Positions 18,708-26,290 of a DNA stretch of 38,800 nt are shown piece after piece (position 1 is the stretch's first letter; every line of letters begins with the position of its first letter). The stretch covers positions 1-38,800 of the forward strand of contig NZ_JRGM01000033.1 in assembly GCF_000764665.1 (NCBI RefSeq). The letters run 5' to 3'. The notes below the pieces were generated by a model, which saw nothing but the letters and a program-made list of their open reading frames with translations, searched no databases and was not told where the DNA came from. Position numbers and translations under genes: made by a program. The stretch is from Aeromonas lacus (lineage in GTDB: Bacteria > Pseudomonadota > Gammaproteobacteria > Enterobacterales > Aeromonadaceae).

Positions 18708-19436
18708 TCAATCCGTGGTGCTGGCGCGCCAGAAGACTTGCTTGATATGGGGATGGATCCCCAGTTTGCCCATCAGGGCGTCGAGTTCGTCGCCATCGAT
18801 GGAGGTGGCGAGCAGCACCGCCGAGATCTCCAGATCCCGTTCGCCAAAGGGCTCGATGTCGAGCTCGCTCAGGGGGTAGTTGGCCTGCTCCAGCATCTCC
18901 TCCAGCCAGTGCAGCACCTCTTTCTGGTGCTCGCGCGGAGTGAGCGCCGTCACCTTGTAGGTCACCTCGGTGTCGAGATTGTCGACCGGACGCCGGTTGA
19001 TCTGATTGACCAGCGGCCGCAGCAGGGTGTTGGCGGCGAGCACGAACAGCGCGCCCAGAATTGCCTCGATGGCGAGCCCGGCACCACAGGCGGCACCGAC
19101 GGCGGCCACACCCCACAGGGTGGCAGCTGTGTTGATGCCGCGGATGTTGCCCGACTCGCGCATGATGACACCGGCGCCGAGAAAGCCGATGCCGGAGACG
19201 ATATAAGCCACCACGTGGACCACGCTGTAGCTGCCGCCGTGCAGGTCATAGATACGCTGGGCCAGATTGACAAACAGTGCGGCACCCACGGCGACCAGCA
19301 CGTTGGTACGCAGGCCGGCGGTACGCTGGCGGTACTGACGCTCCAGGCCGACCAGAGCCCCTAGCACGAAGGCCAGCAGCAGGCTGGCGAGGGTATCGAT
19401 CAGGGAGATCAGATCAAGTTGTTGCCACATTTTCAT
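18708..19436 (-). CDS. MgtC/SapB-family inner-membrane protein
   Basis: 242 residues. The N-terminal hydrophobic domain (about 1-145, four to five TM segments) holds the MgtC/SapB marks LGALVGLERQ, SGIGFLGAGVIMRES and GINTAATLWGVAAVG. A soluble C-terminal domain (about 155-238) has the alternating beta-alpha pattern of the ACT-like domain seen in MgtC proteins and ends GIHPHIKQVFWR. Family members act in magnesium limitation, membrane-potential control and, in pathogens, inhibition of ATP synthase; the exact role here is unknown. ATG 19436 has AAGGA upstream. About 220 bases upstream lies a small gene resembling this protein's own C-terminal domain. Confidence 0.85.
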   Translation of the reverse strand: MKMWQQLDLISLIDTLASLLLAFVLGALVGLERQYRQRTAGLRTNVLVAVGAALFVNLAQRIYDLHGGSYSVVHVVAYIVSGIGFLGAGVIMRESGNIRGINTAATLWGVAAVGAACGAGLAIEAILGALFVLAANTLLRPLVNQINRRPVDNLDTEVTYKVTALTPREHQKEVLHWLEEMLEQANYPLSELDIEPFGERDLEISAVLLATSIDGDELDALMGKLGIHPHIKQVFWRASTTD

Positions 19437-19570
19437 GGCCTGTTCCTTCTTGGTTGCTGATGGCCTTCGGGATGAGCGGGCTGTCAGATGGTGCTGGCAT
19501 AACCCGGGCAGATGAGTAGACGCGCGTGGTGAAGGCCATCACAAAGGGGATGAGCACGCACGTCAAATGG

Positions 19571-19610
19571 GCCTGCTTCTCCCGTGAGCACGGAGAAGCA
19601 GGCACTTTTT
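19571..19610 (+). terminator. Strong hairpin upstream of the mgtC-like gene (plus-oriented terminator shape)
   Basis: A 12-bp perfect stem GCCTGCTTCTCC/GGAGAAGCAGGC (19571-19582 with 19592-19603) followed on the plus strand by ACTTTTT. No plus-strand gene ends here. On the minus strand it lies in the mgtC leader without a T-tract. A second small hairpin GGGGCT/AGCCCC (19625-19640) lies next to it, just past the upstream gene's stop. Either an antisense-transcript terminator or a leader structure. Confidence 0.5.
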
Positions 19611-19657
19611 CACTCGGATTGAACGGGGCTGGTAAGCCCCGGAGTTAACGGGTTGGC

Positions 19658-20047
19658 TCAGTTGAGCTGGGGATTGCCATCACTGCGTGGCCGTAACTCC
19701 CAGCGCACCGGATGTGCGGCCCCCACCTGATGGACAAACTGCACCAGATAGCGGCGCTGGGGCGGTGTGCAGTGCACATTGAGCACCAGCTCCCGGCCCC
19801 CGCTGCGTCCCGGCCGCATCGACTGCATGGGCTGCAGGCCGGCGGGTTGCAGAGTGTGGTTCACCATCTCCAGCACCTGCTCCATATCGGCGCGATCCTC
19901 GCAGCGGATCTGCAGCCGGTAGTGGTGTTGGCGCTGTTTGCCGCGCAGCCAGAGTGGCAGCCAGCCACGGCCCAGTTTGCTCAGCAGGGGATGAGCCTGT
20001 GTTGCCATCATCGGGTTGGCAACGGACTTGGTTGATACAAAACGCAT
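19658..20047 (-). CDS. Small basic protein resembling the MgtC C-terminal ACT-like domain
   Basis: 129 residues, no TM segment and no signal. The first 40 residues are basic and probably unstructured. Residues 42-120 show a beta-alpha-beta-beta-alpha-beta pattern (HHYRLQIRC, MEQVLEMVNHTL, RELVLNVHC, QRRYLVQFVHQV, HPVRWELRP). This parallels the C-terminal domain of the adjacent MgtC-like protein, including the shared closing pattern G..HP....W. I infer a stand-alone ACT-like regulatory partner of that protein; by-eye similarity only. ATG 20047 has a very strong GGAGG ribosome site. Same strand as the mgtC-like gene with a 221-base gap. Confidence 0.6.
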   Translation of the reverse strand: MRFVSTKSVANPMMATQAHPLLSKLGRGWLPLWLRGKQRQHHYRLQIRCEDRADMEQVLEMVNHTLQPAGLQPMQSMRPGRSGGRELVLNVHCTPPQRRYLVQFVHQVGAAHPVRWELRPRSDGNPQLN

Positions 20048-20128
20048 AGCAGCCTCCTTGTGGGAAGCAGAAACTATGCAGGCATGACGGCCATGGCTTT
20101 TGGCCAATGGTCGCCAGACGTCAAGTGT

Positions 20129-20341
20129 AAAAAGAGAAGAGGGGAGTGGATTTCCGCTTCTCGCAGGGCAGCGAGCATGCGGCAGAGAAAGACCTGCGGC
20201 TAGCTCGCGACCTTGGTACCGGCTGACAGGGCCGGTCTACAACTGTCACTTGATGAGTTGCCCACTGATGGTCTCCGCTATTGATAAGAGGCTCGAATGA
20301 TAGCCGAGCTGACGCAGAGGGTAAACCCCGAGCCAGTGGCG
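20129..20341 (-). promoter_or_regulatory. Structured leader (candidate riboswitch/attenuator) upstream of the ACT-like/mgtC pair
   Basis: Read on the minus strand, the sequence offers a series of helices: CCACTG/CAGTGG closing a multibranch (20334-20339 with 20262-20267), inside it GGG/CCC (20326-20328 with 20319-20321, minus-strand arms) and GCTCG/CGAGC (20305-20309 with 20291-20295). Next come TGACAG/CTGTCA (20243-20248 with 20224-20229), whose second arm is the loop of ACCGGC/GCCGGT (20231-20236 with 20218-20223), then GCGAGC/GCTCGC (20203-20208 with 20171-20176). A final hairpin GAGAAG/CTTCTC (20157-20162 with 20134-20139) ends in TTTTT (20133-20129), like an attenuator. An alternative helix CTCGC/GCGAG (20171-20175 with 20160-20164) excludes both neighbours. 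It matches no riboswitch consensus I know. No folding energy was computed. A possible -10 TAAAAT lies at 20359-20364. Confidence 0.4.
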
Positions 20342-20364
20342 GAAACATCCTGAAACAAATTTTA

Positions 20365-20492
20365 TCTCTCGCGTCACCACTACCGCTTGACGGCCCTGCG
20401 CGGCTGTCGAGCCGCCTTTATGCTGCTGGCCAGATCTTGCGCTGGAGCTAACAGACGGCTGACATGACCCATCCAACTCCGATCAAGCCCGC
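20365..20492. other. Intergenic remainder between the leader and the DUF2892 gene
   Basis: No gene is supported. A CGGCTCGACAGCCG-type inverted repeat is present near 20400-20415. No clear terminator for the DUF2892 gene is seen. Confidence 0.4.
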
Positions 20493-20678
20493 TTATTTAA
20501 ACCCAAGTCGCCTCAGGATGATGGCTGCCGGGCAGAAACCGGTGAAGGCGCTCTGGATCAGGTTGACCCCGACAAATGCGCTCAACCAGACAAAGCCCGG
20601 ATGGACCCAGGCGGTAAGGATCAACGAGAGCAGCAACATGCAACCCGCGACGATTCTGACTCCGTTATCTACTGTCAT
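20493..20678 (-). CDS. Small DUF2892 (YgaP-like) membrane protein
   Basis: 61 residues with two hydrophobic helices: GVRIVAGCMLLLSLILTAW (about residues 6-24) and FVWLSAFVGVNLIQSAF (about 29-45), followed by the FCPAAIILRRLG ending that is typical of DUF2892 proteins (TGxCP motif). This domain is often fused to rhodaneses or found beside them in sulfide/persulfide loci (as in YgaP). ATG 20678 has AGGGGAG directly upstream; the longer frame to 20723 would start inside the regulatory region. Divergent from the ArsR-family gene, sharing an 88-base control region. Confidence 0.85.
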   Translation of the reverse strand: MTVDNGVRIVAGCMLLLSLILTAWVHPGFVWLSAFVGVNLIQSAFTGFCPAAIILRRLGFK

Positions 20679-20703
20679 CAGTCTCCCCTTATTCAATTTA
20701 GAT

Positions 20704-20715
20704 GTTGCTAATTTA
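20704..20715 (+). promoter_or_regulatory. Operator repeat 1, overlapping the arsR -35
   Basis: GTTGCTAATTTA; the identical 12-mer recurs 46 bases downstream. This copy covers the -35 (TTGCTA 20705-20710) of a good promoter with a 16-base spacer and -10 TACAAT (20727-20732). Around it an imperfect palindrome AATTTAGatgttgCTAATTT can be read. Likely binding site of the ArsR-family protein. Confidence 0.6.
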
Positions 20716-20749
20716 GTATCCATTTATACAATGAAACCAAATATCAGAA

Positions 20750-20761
20750 GTTGCTAATTTA
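20750..20761 (+). promoter_or_regulatory. Operator repeat 2, immediately before the arsR start codon
   Basis: A second perfect copy of GTTGCTAATTTA, ending 5 bases before ATG 20767, inside the 5' leader. A bound repressor here would block both transcription and the ribosome-site region, as in autoregulated ArsR systems. Confidence 0.55.
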
Positions 20762-20766
20762 CGCTT

Positions 20767-21081
20767 ATGAGCCAATTCGACCAGATGAACAGACACGCGA
20801 CAGCAGCCGCCTCCCTGCTCAAGGCGTTGGCTCATCCTGAACGCCTGCTGGTGCTCTGCCAGCTGGTGGAGGGGGAGAAGGGAGTCGGGGAGCTGCTGGC
20901 CCACAGCCAGCTGGGGCAGTCGGCCTTCTCCCAGCAACTGTCGGTATTGAAGCGCTACGGCCTTATTCGTTCGCGCAAGGTCTCCCAGCAGATCTACTAC
21001 TCGTTGGTGAGCGAGGCGGCTGCCGATGTGCTGGGGGCGCTGCAAACCCATTTTTGTCACTCAGAAAATAAGGAATCTTGA
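20767..21081 (+). CDS. ArsR-family repressor, BigR/SqrR/YgaV-like (putative persulfide sensor)
   Basis: 104 residues, a winged-helix ArsR/SmtB protein (HTH about residues 45-68, [18 protein letters not shown]). It carries [17 protein letters not shown] with Cys31 in the position of the BigR/YgaV redox cysteine, and a second Cys97 in the C-terminal helix (THFCHSE). In BigR/SqrR such a pair forms a tetrasulfide or disulfide bridge and releases DNA; this function is inferred. It lacks the CVC metal motif of ArsR and the SmtB-type site. It leads a five-gene operon and its stop overlaps the next start. Serratia PigS-PmpAB and Xylella BigR loci have the same regulator-plus-YeeE/YedE arrangement. 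Confidence 0.85.
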   Translation: MSQFDQMNRHATAAASLLKALAHPERLLVLCQLVEGEKGVGELLAHSQLGQSAFSQQLSVLKRYGLIRSRKVSQQIYYSLVSEAAADVLGALQTHFCHSENKES

Positions 21082-21494
21082 TGATGGAAAGCCAATGGCT
21101 GCTCTCCTTGGGCGGCGGCATGCTGGCAGGGCTGTCGGCCCTGATCCTGATGTTGTTCAACGGCCGGGTTGCCGGTATCAGCGGCATTCTGGCAGGTGCG
21201 TTGCAACACCGTGCGCCGTGGCGGGTGCTATTTCTGCTGGGGTTGGGTGCTGGCGCCTGGTTGGCGTTGACCCTGGGTTGGGCCACCATGCCCGCATTCA
21301 CCACCTTGCCCGGTTGGCCTGTGGTGGTGCTGGCCGGTCTGCTGGTCGGGGTCGGTACCCGTCTTGGCAATGGCTGCACCAGCGGCCACGGCATCTGTGG
21401 CATGGGGCGGCTCTCTGTGCGCTCCATTGTCGCCACCCTCACCTTTATGGCGGCAGGTTTCATCACCGTCTTCGTTACTCATCATCTGCTGTAA
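21081..21494 (+). CDS. YeeE/YedE half-transporter, first subunit (PmpA-like)
   Basis: 137 residues with four hydrophobic segments. The signature [17 protein letters not shown] (about residues 93-109) with conserved cysteines is that of the YeeE/YedE sulfur-compound transporter family (TsuA-related, DUF395). Half-size members pair with a second small subunit. ATG 21081 overlaps the arsR stop (TGATG), with AAGGAA five bases upstream; ATG 21084 is the alternative. The likely role is movement of a reduced sulfur species across the inner membrane. Confidence 0.85.
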   Translation: MMESQWLLSLGGGMLAGLSALILMLFNGRVAGISGILAGALQHRAPWRVLFLLGLGAGAWLALTLGWATMPAFTTLPGWPVVVLAGLLVGVGTRLGNGCTSGHGICGMGRLSVRSIVATLTFMAAGFITVFVTHHLL

Positions 21495-21507
21495 GGGGCT
21501 GATTGCC

Positions 21508-21954
21508 ATGAAGTTGCTGACAAGTTTGTTTGCGGGCCTGCTGTTCGGACTGGGGATGGCCATCTCCGGCATGGTGGATCCCGCCCGGGTCACCGGTTTT
21601 CTCGATCTGGCAGGGGCCTGGGATCCCAGCCTTGCCTTCGTGATGGGAGGGGCTTTGCTGGTCTTTATGCCGGGTTACTTCCTGCTGGTGAAACCCCGCC
21701 GCCAGAGTGTGTTGGGCGAGCCCATCGCGGCCGTACCTGCCGTAAAGCTGGATCGCAATCTGGTCGGTGGTGCTGCGCTGTTCGGTATCGGCTGGGGGCT
21801 GGTGGGCATCTGTCCTGGGCCCGCCTTGAGTCTCATTTCCAGTGGCCAGCCCATGATACTGTTGTTTATTGCGGCCATGGTGGCCGGGATTTTGCTTGTT
21901 GATCGGGTTTTGGTGAAGGTGCGGGAGAAGCGCTGCCACCCCCGCTCTGCCTGA
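21508..21954 (+). CDS. YeeE/YedE half-transporter, second subunit (PmpB-like, DUF6691)
   Basis: 148 residues, four hydrophobic segments. Family marks: GLLFGLGMAISGMVDPARV near the N-terminus and GWGLVGICPGPAL (about residue 95), containing the Cys-Pro-Gly motif of the YeeE/YedE fold. The tail is basic. It should pair with the preceding subunit to form a complete transporter. ATG 21508 has AAGGGG upstream, 13 bases after the previous stop. The frame can be extended upstream to 21364 only through the preceding gene in another frame. Confidence 0.85.
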   Translation: MKLLTSLFAGLLFGLGMAISGMVDPARVTGFLDLAGAWDPSLAFVMGGALLVFMPGYFLLVKPRRQSVLGEPIAAVPAVKLDRNLVGGAALFGIGWGLVGICPGPALSLISSGQPMILLFIAAMVAGILLVDRVLVKVREKRCHPRSA

Positions 21955-21990
21955 ATGGATTGCCCCTGGTGTCGGGGAAGGAGGAATATC

Positions 21991-23028
21991 ATGGAACAGA
22001 TCCGCTTGCTGGGGGCCGCCATGCTGGCTGTGACCTCCGCTCTTGTCTCTCCGATGACATGGTCTGCCGAGGCGAATGGCGATGCGCCCCTGATTGTGGC
22101 ACCACAGCCGGTGACCGACTGGCTGACGCTGGATGGCACCGTCAGTGCCATCAATCAGGGGACGGTGGCGGCCCAAACCAGTGGCCGGGTCTCCCGCATG
22201 CTGGTGGATGTGAATGATCAGGTGCAGGCGGGGCAACCGCTGCTGGAGATCAGCGGCAAGGAGCAGTTTGCCGCCGTCACGGGTGCGCAGGCGCGGTTGG
22301 CCCGGGCGCAGGCCCAGCAGGTGGAAGCAGAGCGCCAGCTCGCCCGCTTTCAGGCGCTGATTGCCAAGGGGGTGATCACCCGCGCCCAGCTTGATAATGC
22401 CGAGGCTTCCGATCGCGCCGCCCGCGCCGAGGTCAATGCGGCCGATGCGGCCCTTACTCAGGCCCGCGAGGCCTACGGCTATACCCGCATTCTGGCCCCT
22501 TACGCCGGGGTGGTAACCAAACGGCTGGTGGAGCTGGGGGAGACCGTTGTCCCCGGTACCCCACTGCTCTCCGGCTTCTCCCTCGACACCTTGCGGGTGG
22601 AGGTGGAGTTGCCCCAATCCGCCCTGATGCTTGCTCGTGAGCCAGCGGATGTGCAGGTGCTGTTGCCCGATGGCAAGCCTGTTACCCCGGTCAAACTGAC
22701 TCGCTTCAACTATGCCGACAGCCAGAGCCACGCGTTCAGGTTGCGCTTCGACTTGCCGCCGCAAACCGCCGGGGTATTGCCCGGCATGTGGCTCAAGGTG
22801 CAGCTCAAGCAGGGTGAGCGTCAGGTGTTGCAGGTGCCGGATCGCGCCCTGCTGCGGCAAGGGGAGTTCAACGGCGTCTATCTGCAGCTGCCCGCTGGCT
22901 GGGCGCTGACGCCGGTGCGGGTTGGCCACTGCTTGGCGGGGCAGTGCGAGATCCTGGCCGGGCTGCAAGCCGGTGACAAGCTGGCCCCCGATGCCTGGGC
23001 GCAGCAGCAGGAGGTGGCCCATGAGTAG
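21991..23028 (+). CDS. RND efflux periplasmic adaptor (HlyD/MFP family)
   Basis: 345 residues. An N-terminal signal peptide (about 1-28, ending TWSA-EA) precedes the split lipoyl domain (AAQTSGRVSRMLVDVNDQVQAGQPLLEI and YGYTRILAPYAGVVTKRLVELGETV), a short coiled-coil hairpin and a beta-barrel. It bridges the RND permease to an outer-membrane channel. ATG 21991 has a perfect AAGGAGG. It follows the YeeE/YedE pair by 36 bases on the same strand with no terminator between, which makes it part of the ArsR operon. No outer-membrane factor is encoded here. Confidence 0.92.
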   Translation: MEQIRLLGAAMLAVTSALVSPMTWSAEANGDAPLIVAPQPVTDWLTLDGTVSAINQGTVAAQTSGRVSRMLVDVNDQVQAGQPLLEISGKEQFAAVTGAQARLARAQAQQVEAERQLARFQALIAKGVITRAQLDNAEASDRAARAEVNAADAALTQAREAYGYTRILAPYAGVVTKRLVELGETVVPGTPLLSGFSLDTLRVEVELPQSALMLAREPADVQVLLPDGKPVTPVKLTRFNYADSQSHAFRLRFDLPPQTAGVLPGMWLKVQLKQGERQVLQVPDRALLRQGEFNGVYLQLPAGWALTPVRVGHCLAGQCEILAGLQAGDKLAPDAWAQQQEVAHE

Positions 23029-26000
23029 CGACCTGAACGGCAACAGGGAGAGGCTGGGGCCTGCCGGTCGGCTGGCGGCGCTGTTTCAGGGCTCGGCCAT
23101 CACCCCGCTGCTGGCGCTGGTGGGGTTGCTGCTCGGCCTGTTTGCGGTGCTGGTGACCCCCAAGGAGGAGGAGCCGCAGATCGATGTCACCTTCGCCGAT
23201 GTCTATATCCCCTTCCCGGGAGCCACGCCGGCTGAAGTGGCCTCTCTCGTCACCACCCCTGCCGAGCAGGTGGTCTCCCAGATAAAGGGGATCGATACCC
23301 TCTACTCTTTTTCCCAACCCGATGGCGCCCTGCTGGTGGTGGTGTTCAAGGTGGGGGTGAGCCGCGAGCAGGCTATCGTCGATCTCAACAACCAGCTCGA
23401 CTCCCACCGTGACTGGTTGCCACAGGGGATCGGGGTCGGCCAGCCGCTGGTAAAACCCCGGGGGATCGACGATGTCCCCATCGTCAGTTTGACCTTATGG
23501 AGCAAAGAGTGGAACAAAGAGGGGAGCAAGCAACTGGGCGCCCCAGAACTGACCCGGGTTGCCCATGAGCTGGAGACCGAACTCAAGCGCATTCCCGGTA
23601 CCCGCGATATCTACACGCTGGGCAGCCAGAACGCTGTGTTGCGGGTGATGCCGGATCCGGCGGCACTCAGCGCCCATGGCATCAGCTGGGGCGAGCTGAG
23701 TCAGCGACTTGCGGCCGCCAATCAGGTGGGCCCGACACAGGCCATCGAGCAGGACAACCGTGAGATCAAGGTGCAGGTGGGTCAGTTCCTGCAAAGCGAG
23801 CAGGAGGCACGCGAGCTGGTGGTGGGGCTGCACAACGGCAAGCCGGTCTATCTGGGGGAGGTGGCCAAGGTTTTTTTAGGTCAGGAGACCCCGACCAAGC
23901 GCAGCTGGATGGGGCAGGGGCAGGCCAGTTATCCGGCGGTGACCCTGGCCATCGGCAAGCAGCCGGGCCAGAACGCGGTCGATGTGGCCAAGCGGTTGGA
24001 GGCGCGGGTCGAGAGTCTCAAAAATCGGCTTATTCCGGCTGAGGTCGAGGTGACGGTGACCCGGGACTACGGCGTCACCGCCGAGACCAAATCCAACACC
24101 CTCATCGGCAAGCTGATTTTTGCCACCACGGCGGTGGTGGTGCTGGTACTGGTGAGCATGGGCTGGCGCGAGGCGCTGGTGGTTGGCGTTGCCATCGTTA
24201 TCACCCTGGCGCTGACTCTGTTTGCCAGCTGGGCGTGGGGTTTTACCCTCAACCGGGTGTCGCTGTTTGCGCTGATCTTCTCCATCGGCATTCTGGTGGA
24301 TGACGCCATCGTGGTGGTGGAGAACATCCACCGCCATCGCGGCTTGGGCAAGGGGGCGCTAAAGGATCTTATTCCGGGGGCGGTGGACGAAGTGGGGGGG
24401 CCGACCATACTGGCGACCCTGACTGTGATTGCGGCTCTGCTGCCGATGGCCTTTGTCAGTGGCCTGATGGGTCCTTATATGAGCCCTATCCCCATCAATG
24501 CCAGCATGGGGATGCTTATCTCCCTGTTGGTGGCTTTTATCTTCTCCCCCTGGCTGGCGAGCCATTTGCTCAAGGACGAGGTGCACGGTGCCCACGGCGA
24601 GGCCAAGGCTGGTCTCTTTCACCGGCTGATGACCCCCTTCCTGATCGGTGACGGCGCCCAGCGTGCCAGACGCAAGCTCTGGCTGGTGGTGTTGCTGCTG
24701 GTCGGGGCCGCCACCGCCATGCCGGTGGTGCAGTGGGTGGTGCTCAAGATGCTCCCCTTTGACAACAAATCGGAATTTCAGCTGGTGCTCGACATGCCTG
24801 AGGGGGCGACGCTGGAGCAGACCGAGCGCACCCTGCTGGCGGTCGGGCGGGAGCTTGCCAAGGTACCCGAGGTGAAGGATTACCAGATCTACGCCGGTAC
24901 CGCCGCCCCCATCAACTTCAACGGCTTGGTGCGCCACTACTTTATCCGCAGCGGCGCCAACGTGGGGGATATTCAGGTCAATCTGGTGGACAAGCATGAG
25001 CGCCATCGCAGCAGTCACCAGATTGCCCGGTCGGTTCGGGCACCGTTGCAGGCCATTGCCGGTGCGGCGGGGGGCAACCTCAAGGTGGTGGAAGTGCCCC
25101 CCGGCCCGCCGGTCTGGTCCCCCATCGTTGCCGAGATCTATGGCCCGACACCTGCTGCCCGCGAAGCGGCCGCTCGCGCCGTACAGGCCCGCTTTGTGGC
25201 CACGGCGGATCTGGTGGTCGTGGATATCTATCTGACCGACCCGCAGCCCAAGTGGCGGCTGGTGGTGGATCGCAGCAAGGCGGCCCTGCTCGGGGTTGAT
25301 ATCGGAGATCTGGTGAACACCCTCAATGGCGGGGTGGGTTATCAGGATGCCAGCTGGCTGCAGGGGCATGGCGCCAAGTATCCGGTGCCGATCCGCATCG
25401 AACTGGCTCCCGGTGACAAACGGGATCTGGCGGGTGTGCTGGCCCTCAAGGTGCGCAGCCAGAGCGGCCAGCTGGTGCGGGTCTCCGAGCTGGTGAGTCG
25501 TCGTGATGAGGTGGCCCCCAGCTATATCATGCACAAGAATATGCGCCCCATGGTGATGGTGGTGGCCGACATGGGCGGCCATACCGACAGCCCGCTCTAC
25601 GGCATGTTTAGCGCTGGCGCCGATATCGATCTGCCCCAGTATTACGTGCAGCAGCCCGACAAACTGGGGGAGGTGGCGCTGTTGTGGGACGGGGAGTGGA
25701 AGATTACCTACGAGACCTTCCGCGACATGGGTATCGCCTACGGGGTGGGGATGATCCTCATCTATCTGCTGGTGGTGGCCCAGTTCCGCTCCTATCTGGT
25801 GCCGCTTATCATCATGGCTCCCATTCCGCTCACCCTCATCGGGGTGATGCCGGGCCACGCCCTGCTGGGGGCTCAGTTTACCGCCACCTCGATGATCGGG
25901 ATGATCGCCCTGGCCGGGATCATCGTACGTAACAGCATCCTGCTGGTGGACTTTATCGAACAGCAGCGCAGCGCCGGAGTGGCGTTCGAGCAGGCGGTGA

Positions 26001-26230
26001 TCGAAGCGGTGCAGGTGCGGGCCAAACCCATCATGCTGACGGCGCTGGCGGCGATGATCGGGGCCCTGTTTATCCTCGATGATCCCATCTTCAACGGACT
26101 GGCCATCAGTCTGATTTTCGGGATCCTGGTCTCCACCCTGCTCACTCTGGTGGTGATCCCGCTGCTCTACTACAGCCTGATGTCGCACCGTGGAGCCGTG
26201 AGCACGGCAGACGAGCCGGGCGCACAATGA
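23021..26230 (+). CDS. RND-family efflux permease (AcrB/HAE-like)
   Basis: 1069 residues, full RND length. TM1 is followed by the TPKEEEPQID stretch, two large periplasmic loops, and TM2-6 with the proton-relay pair Asp427-Asp428 in GILVDDAIVVVEN. The second half has the TM10 motif RNSILLVDFIEQQ, where Arg replaces the usual Lys. It is proton-driven export from periplasm or inner membrane outwards. ATG 23021 overlaps the adaptor stop by 8 bases. The long-frame extension to 22922 lies inside the adaptor. Subfamily and substrate are undetermined; it looks closer to the HAE group than to heavy-metal CzcA/CusA pumps. A terminator follows directly. Confidence 0.92.
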   Translation: MSSDLNGNRERLGPAGRLAALFQGSAITPLLALVGLLLGLFAVLVTPKEEEPQIDVTFADVYIPFPGATPAEVASLVTTPAEQVVSQIKGIDTLYSFSQPDGALLVVVFKVGVSREQAIVDLNNQLDSHRDWLPQGIGVGQPLVKPRGIDDVPIVSLTLWSKEWNKEGSKQLGAPELTRVAHELETELKRIPGTRDIYTLGSQNAVLRVMPDPAALSAHGISWGELSQRLAAANQVGPTQAIEQDNREIKVQVGQFLQSEQEARELVVGLHNGKPVYLGEVAKVFLGQETPTKRSWMGQGQASYPAVTLAIGKQPGQNAVDVAKRLEARVESLKNRLIPAEVEVTVTRDYGVTAETKSNTLIGKLIFATTAVVVLVLVSMGWREALVVGVAIVITLALTLFASWAWGFTLNRVSLFALIFSIGILVDDAIVVVENIHRHRGLGKGALKDLIPGAVDEVGGPTILATLTVIAALLPMAFVSGLMGPYMSPIPINASMGMLISLLVAFIFSPWLASHLLKDEVHGAHGEAKAGLFHRLMTPFLIGDGAQRARRKLWLVVLLLVGAATAMPVVQWVVLKMLPFDNKSEFQLVLDMPEGATLEQTERTLLAVGRELAKVPEVKDYQIYAGTAAPINFNGLVRHYFIRSGANVGDIQVNLVDKHERHRSSHQIARSVRAPLQAIAGAAGGNLKVVEVPPGPPVWSPIVAEIYGPTPAAREAAARAVQARFVATADLVVVDIYLTDPQPKWRLVVDRSKAALLGVDIGDLVNTLNGGVGYQDASWLQGHGAKYPVPIRIELAPGDKRDLAGVLALKVRSQSGQLVRVSELVSRRDEVAPSYIMHKNMRPMVMVVADMGGHTDSPLYGMFSAGADIDLPQYYVQQPDKLGEVALLWDGEWKITYETFRDMGIAYGVGMILIYLLVVAQFRSYLVPLIIMAPIPLTLIGVMPGHALLGAQFTATSMIGMIALAGIIVRNSILLVDFIEQQRSAGVAFEQAVIEAVQVRAKPIMLTALAAMIGALFILDDPIFNGLAISLIFGILVSTLLTLVVIPLLYYSLMSHRGAVSTADEPGAQ

Positions 26231-26233
26231 CAG

Positions 26234-26262
26234 AAGGGCCACCTCGGTGGCCCTTTTCGTTT
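26234..26262 (+). terminator. Rho-independent terminator of the ArsR-RND operon
   Basis: Stem AGGGCCACC/GGTGGCCCT (26235-26243 with 26246-26254; tip opens) followed by TTTTCGTTT. Lies just after the permease stop and before the convergent diguanylate cyclase. Confidence 0.85.
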
Positions 26263-26290
26263 CACACGTTCAGGTGGCTGGGGCGCTGAG

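Noticed and set aside
19414..19605. Minus-strand 63-residue frame overlapping the mgtC-like start (possible leader peptide)
   Set aside because: It would start at a GTG inside the 12-bp hairpin with no ribosome site, and no MgtL/MgtP-like pattern is visible.
20048..20390. Known riboswitch classes (M-box, yybP-ykoY, cobalamin) in the mgtC-side leader
   Set aside because: None of the conserved core sequences of these classes could be found, so the leader is reported without a class name.
24359..26242. 627-residue minus-strand frame opposite the RND permease
   Set aside because: Antisense shadow in GC-rich DNA, His- and Gln-rich with no family pattern.
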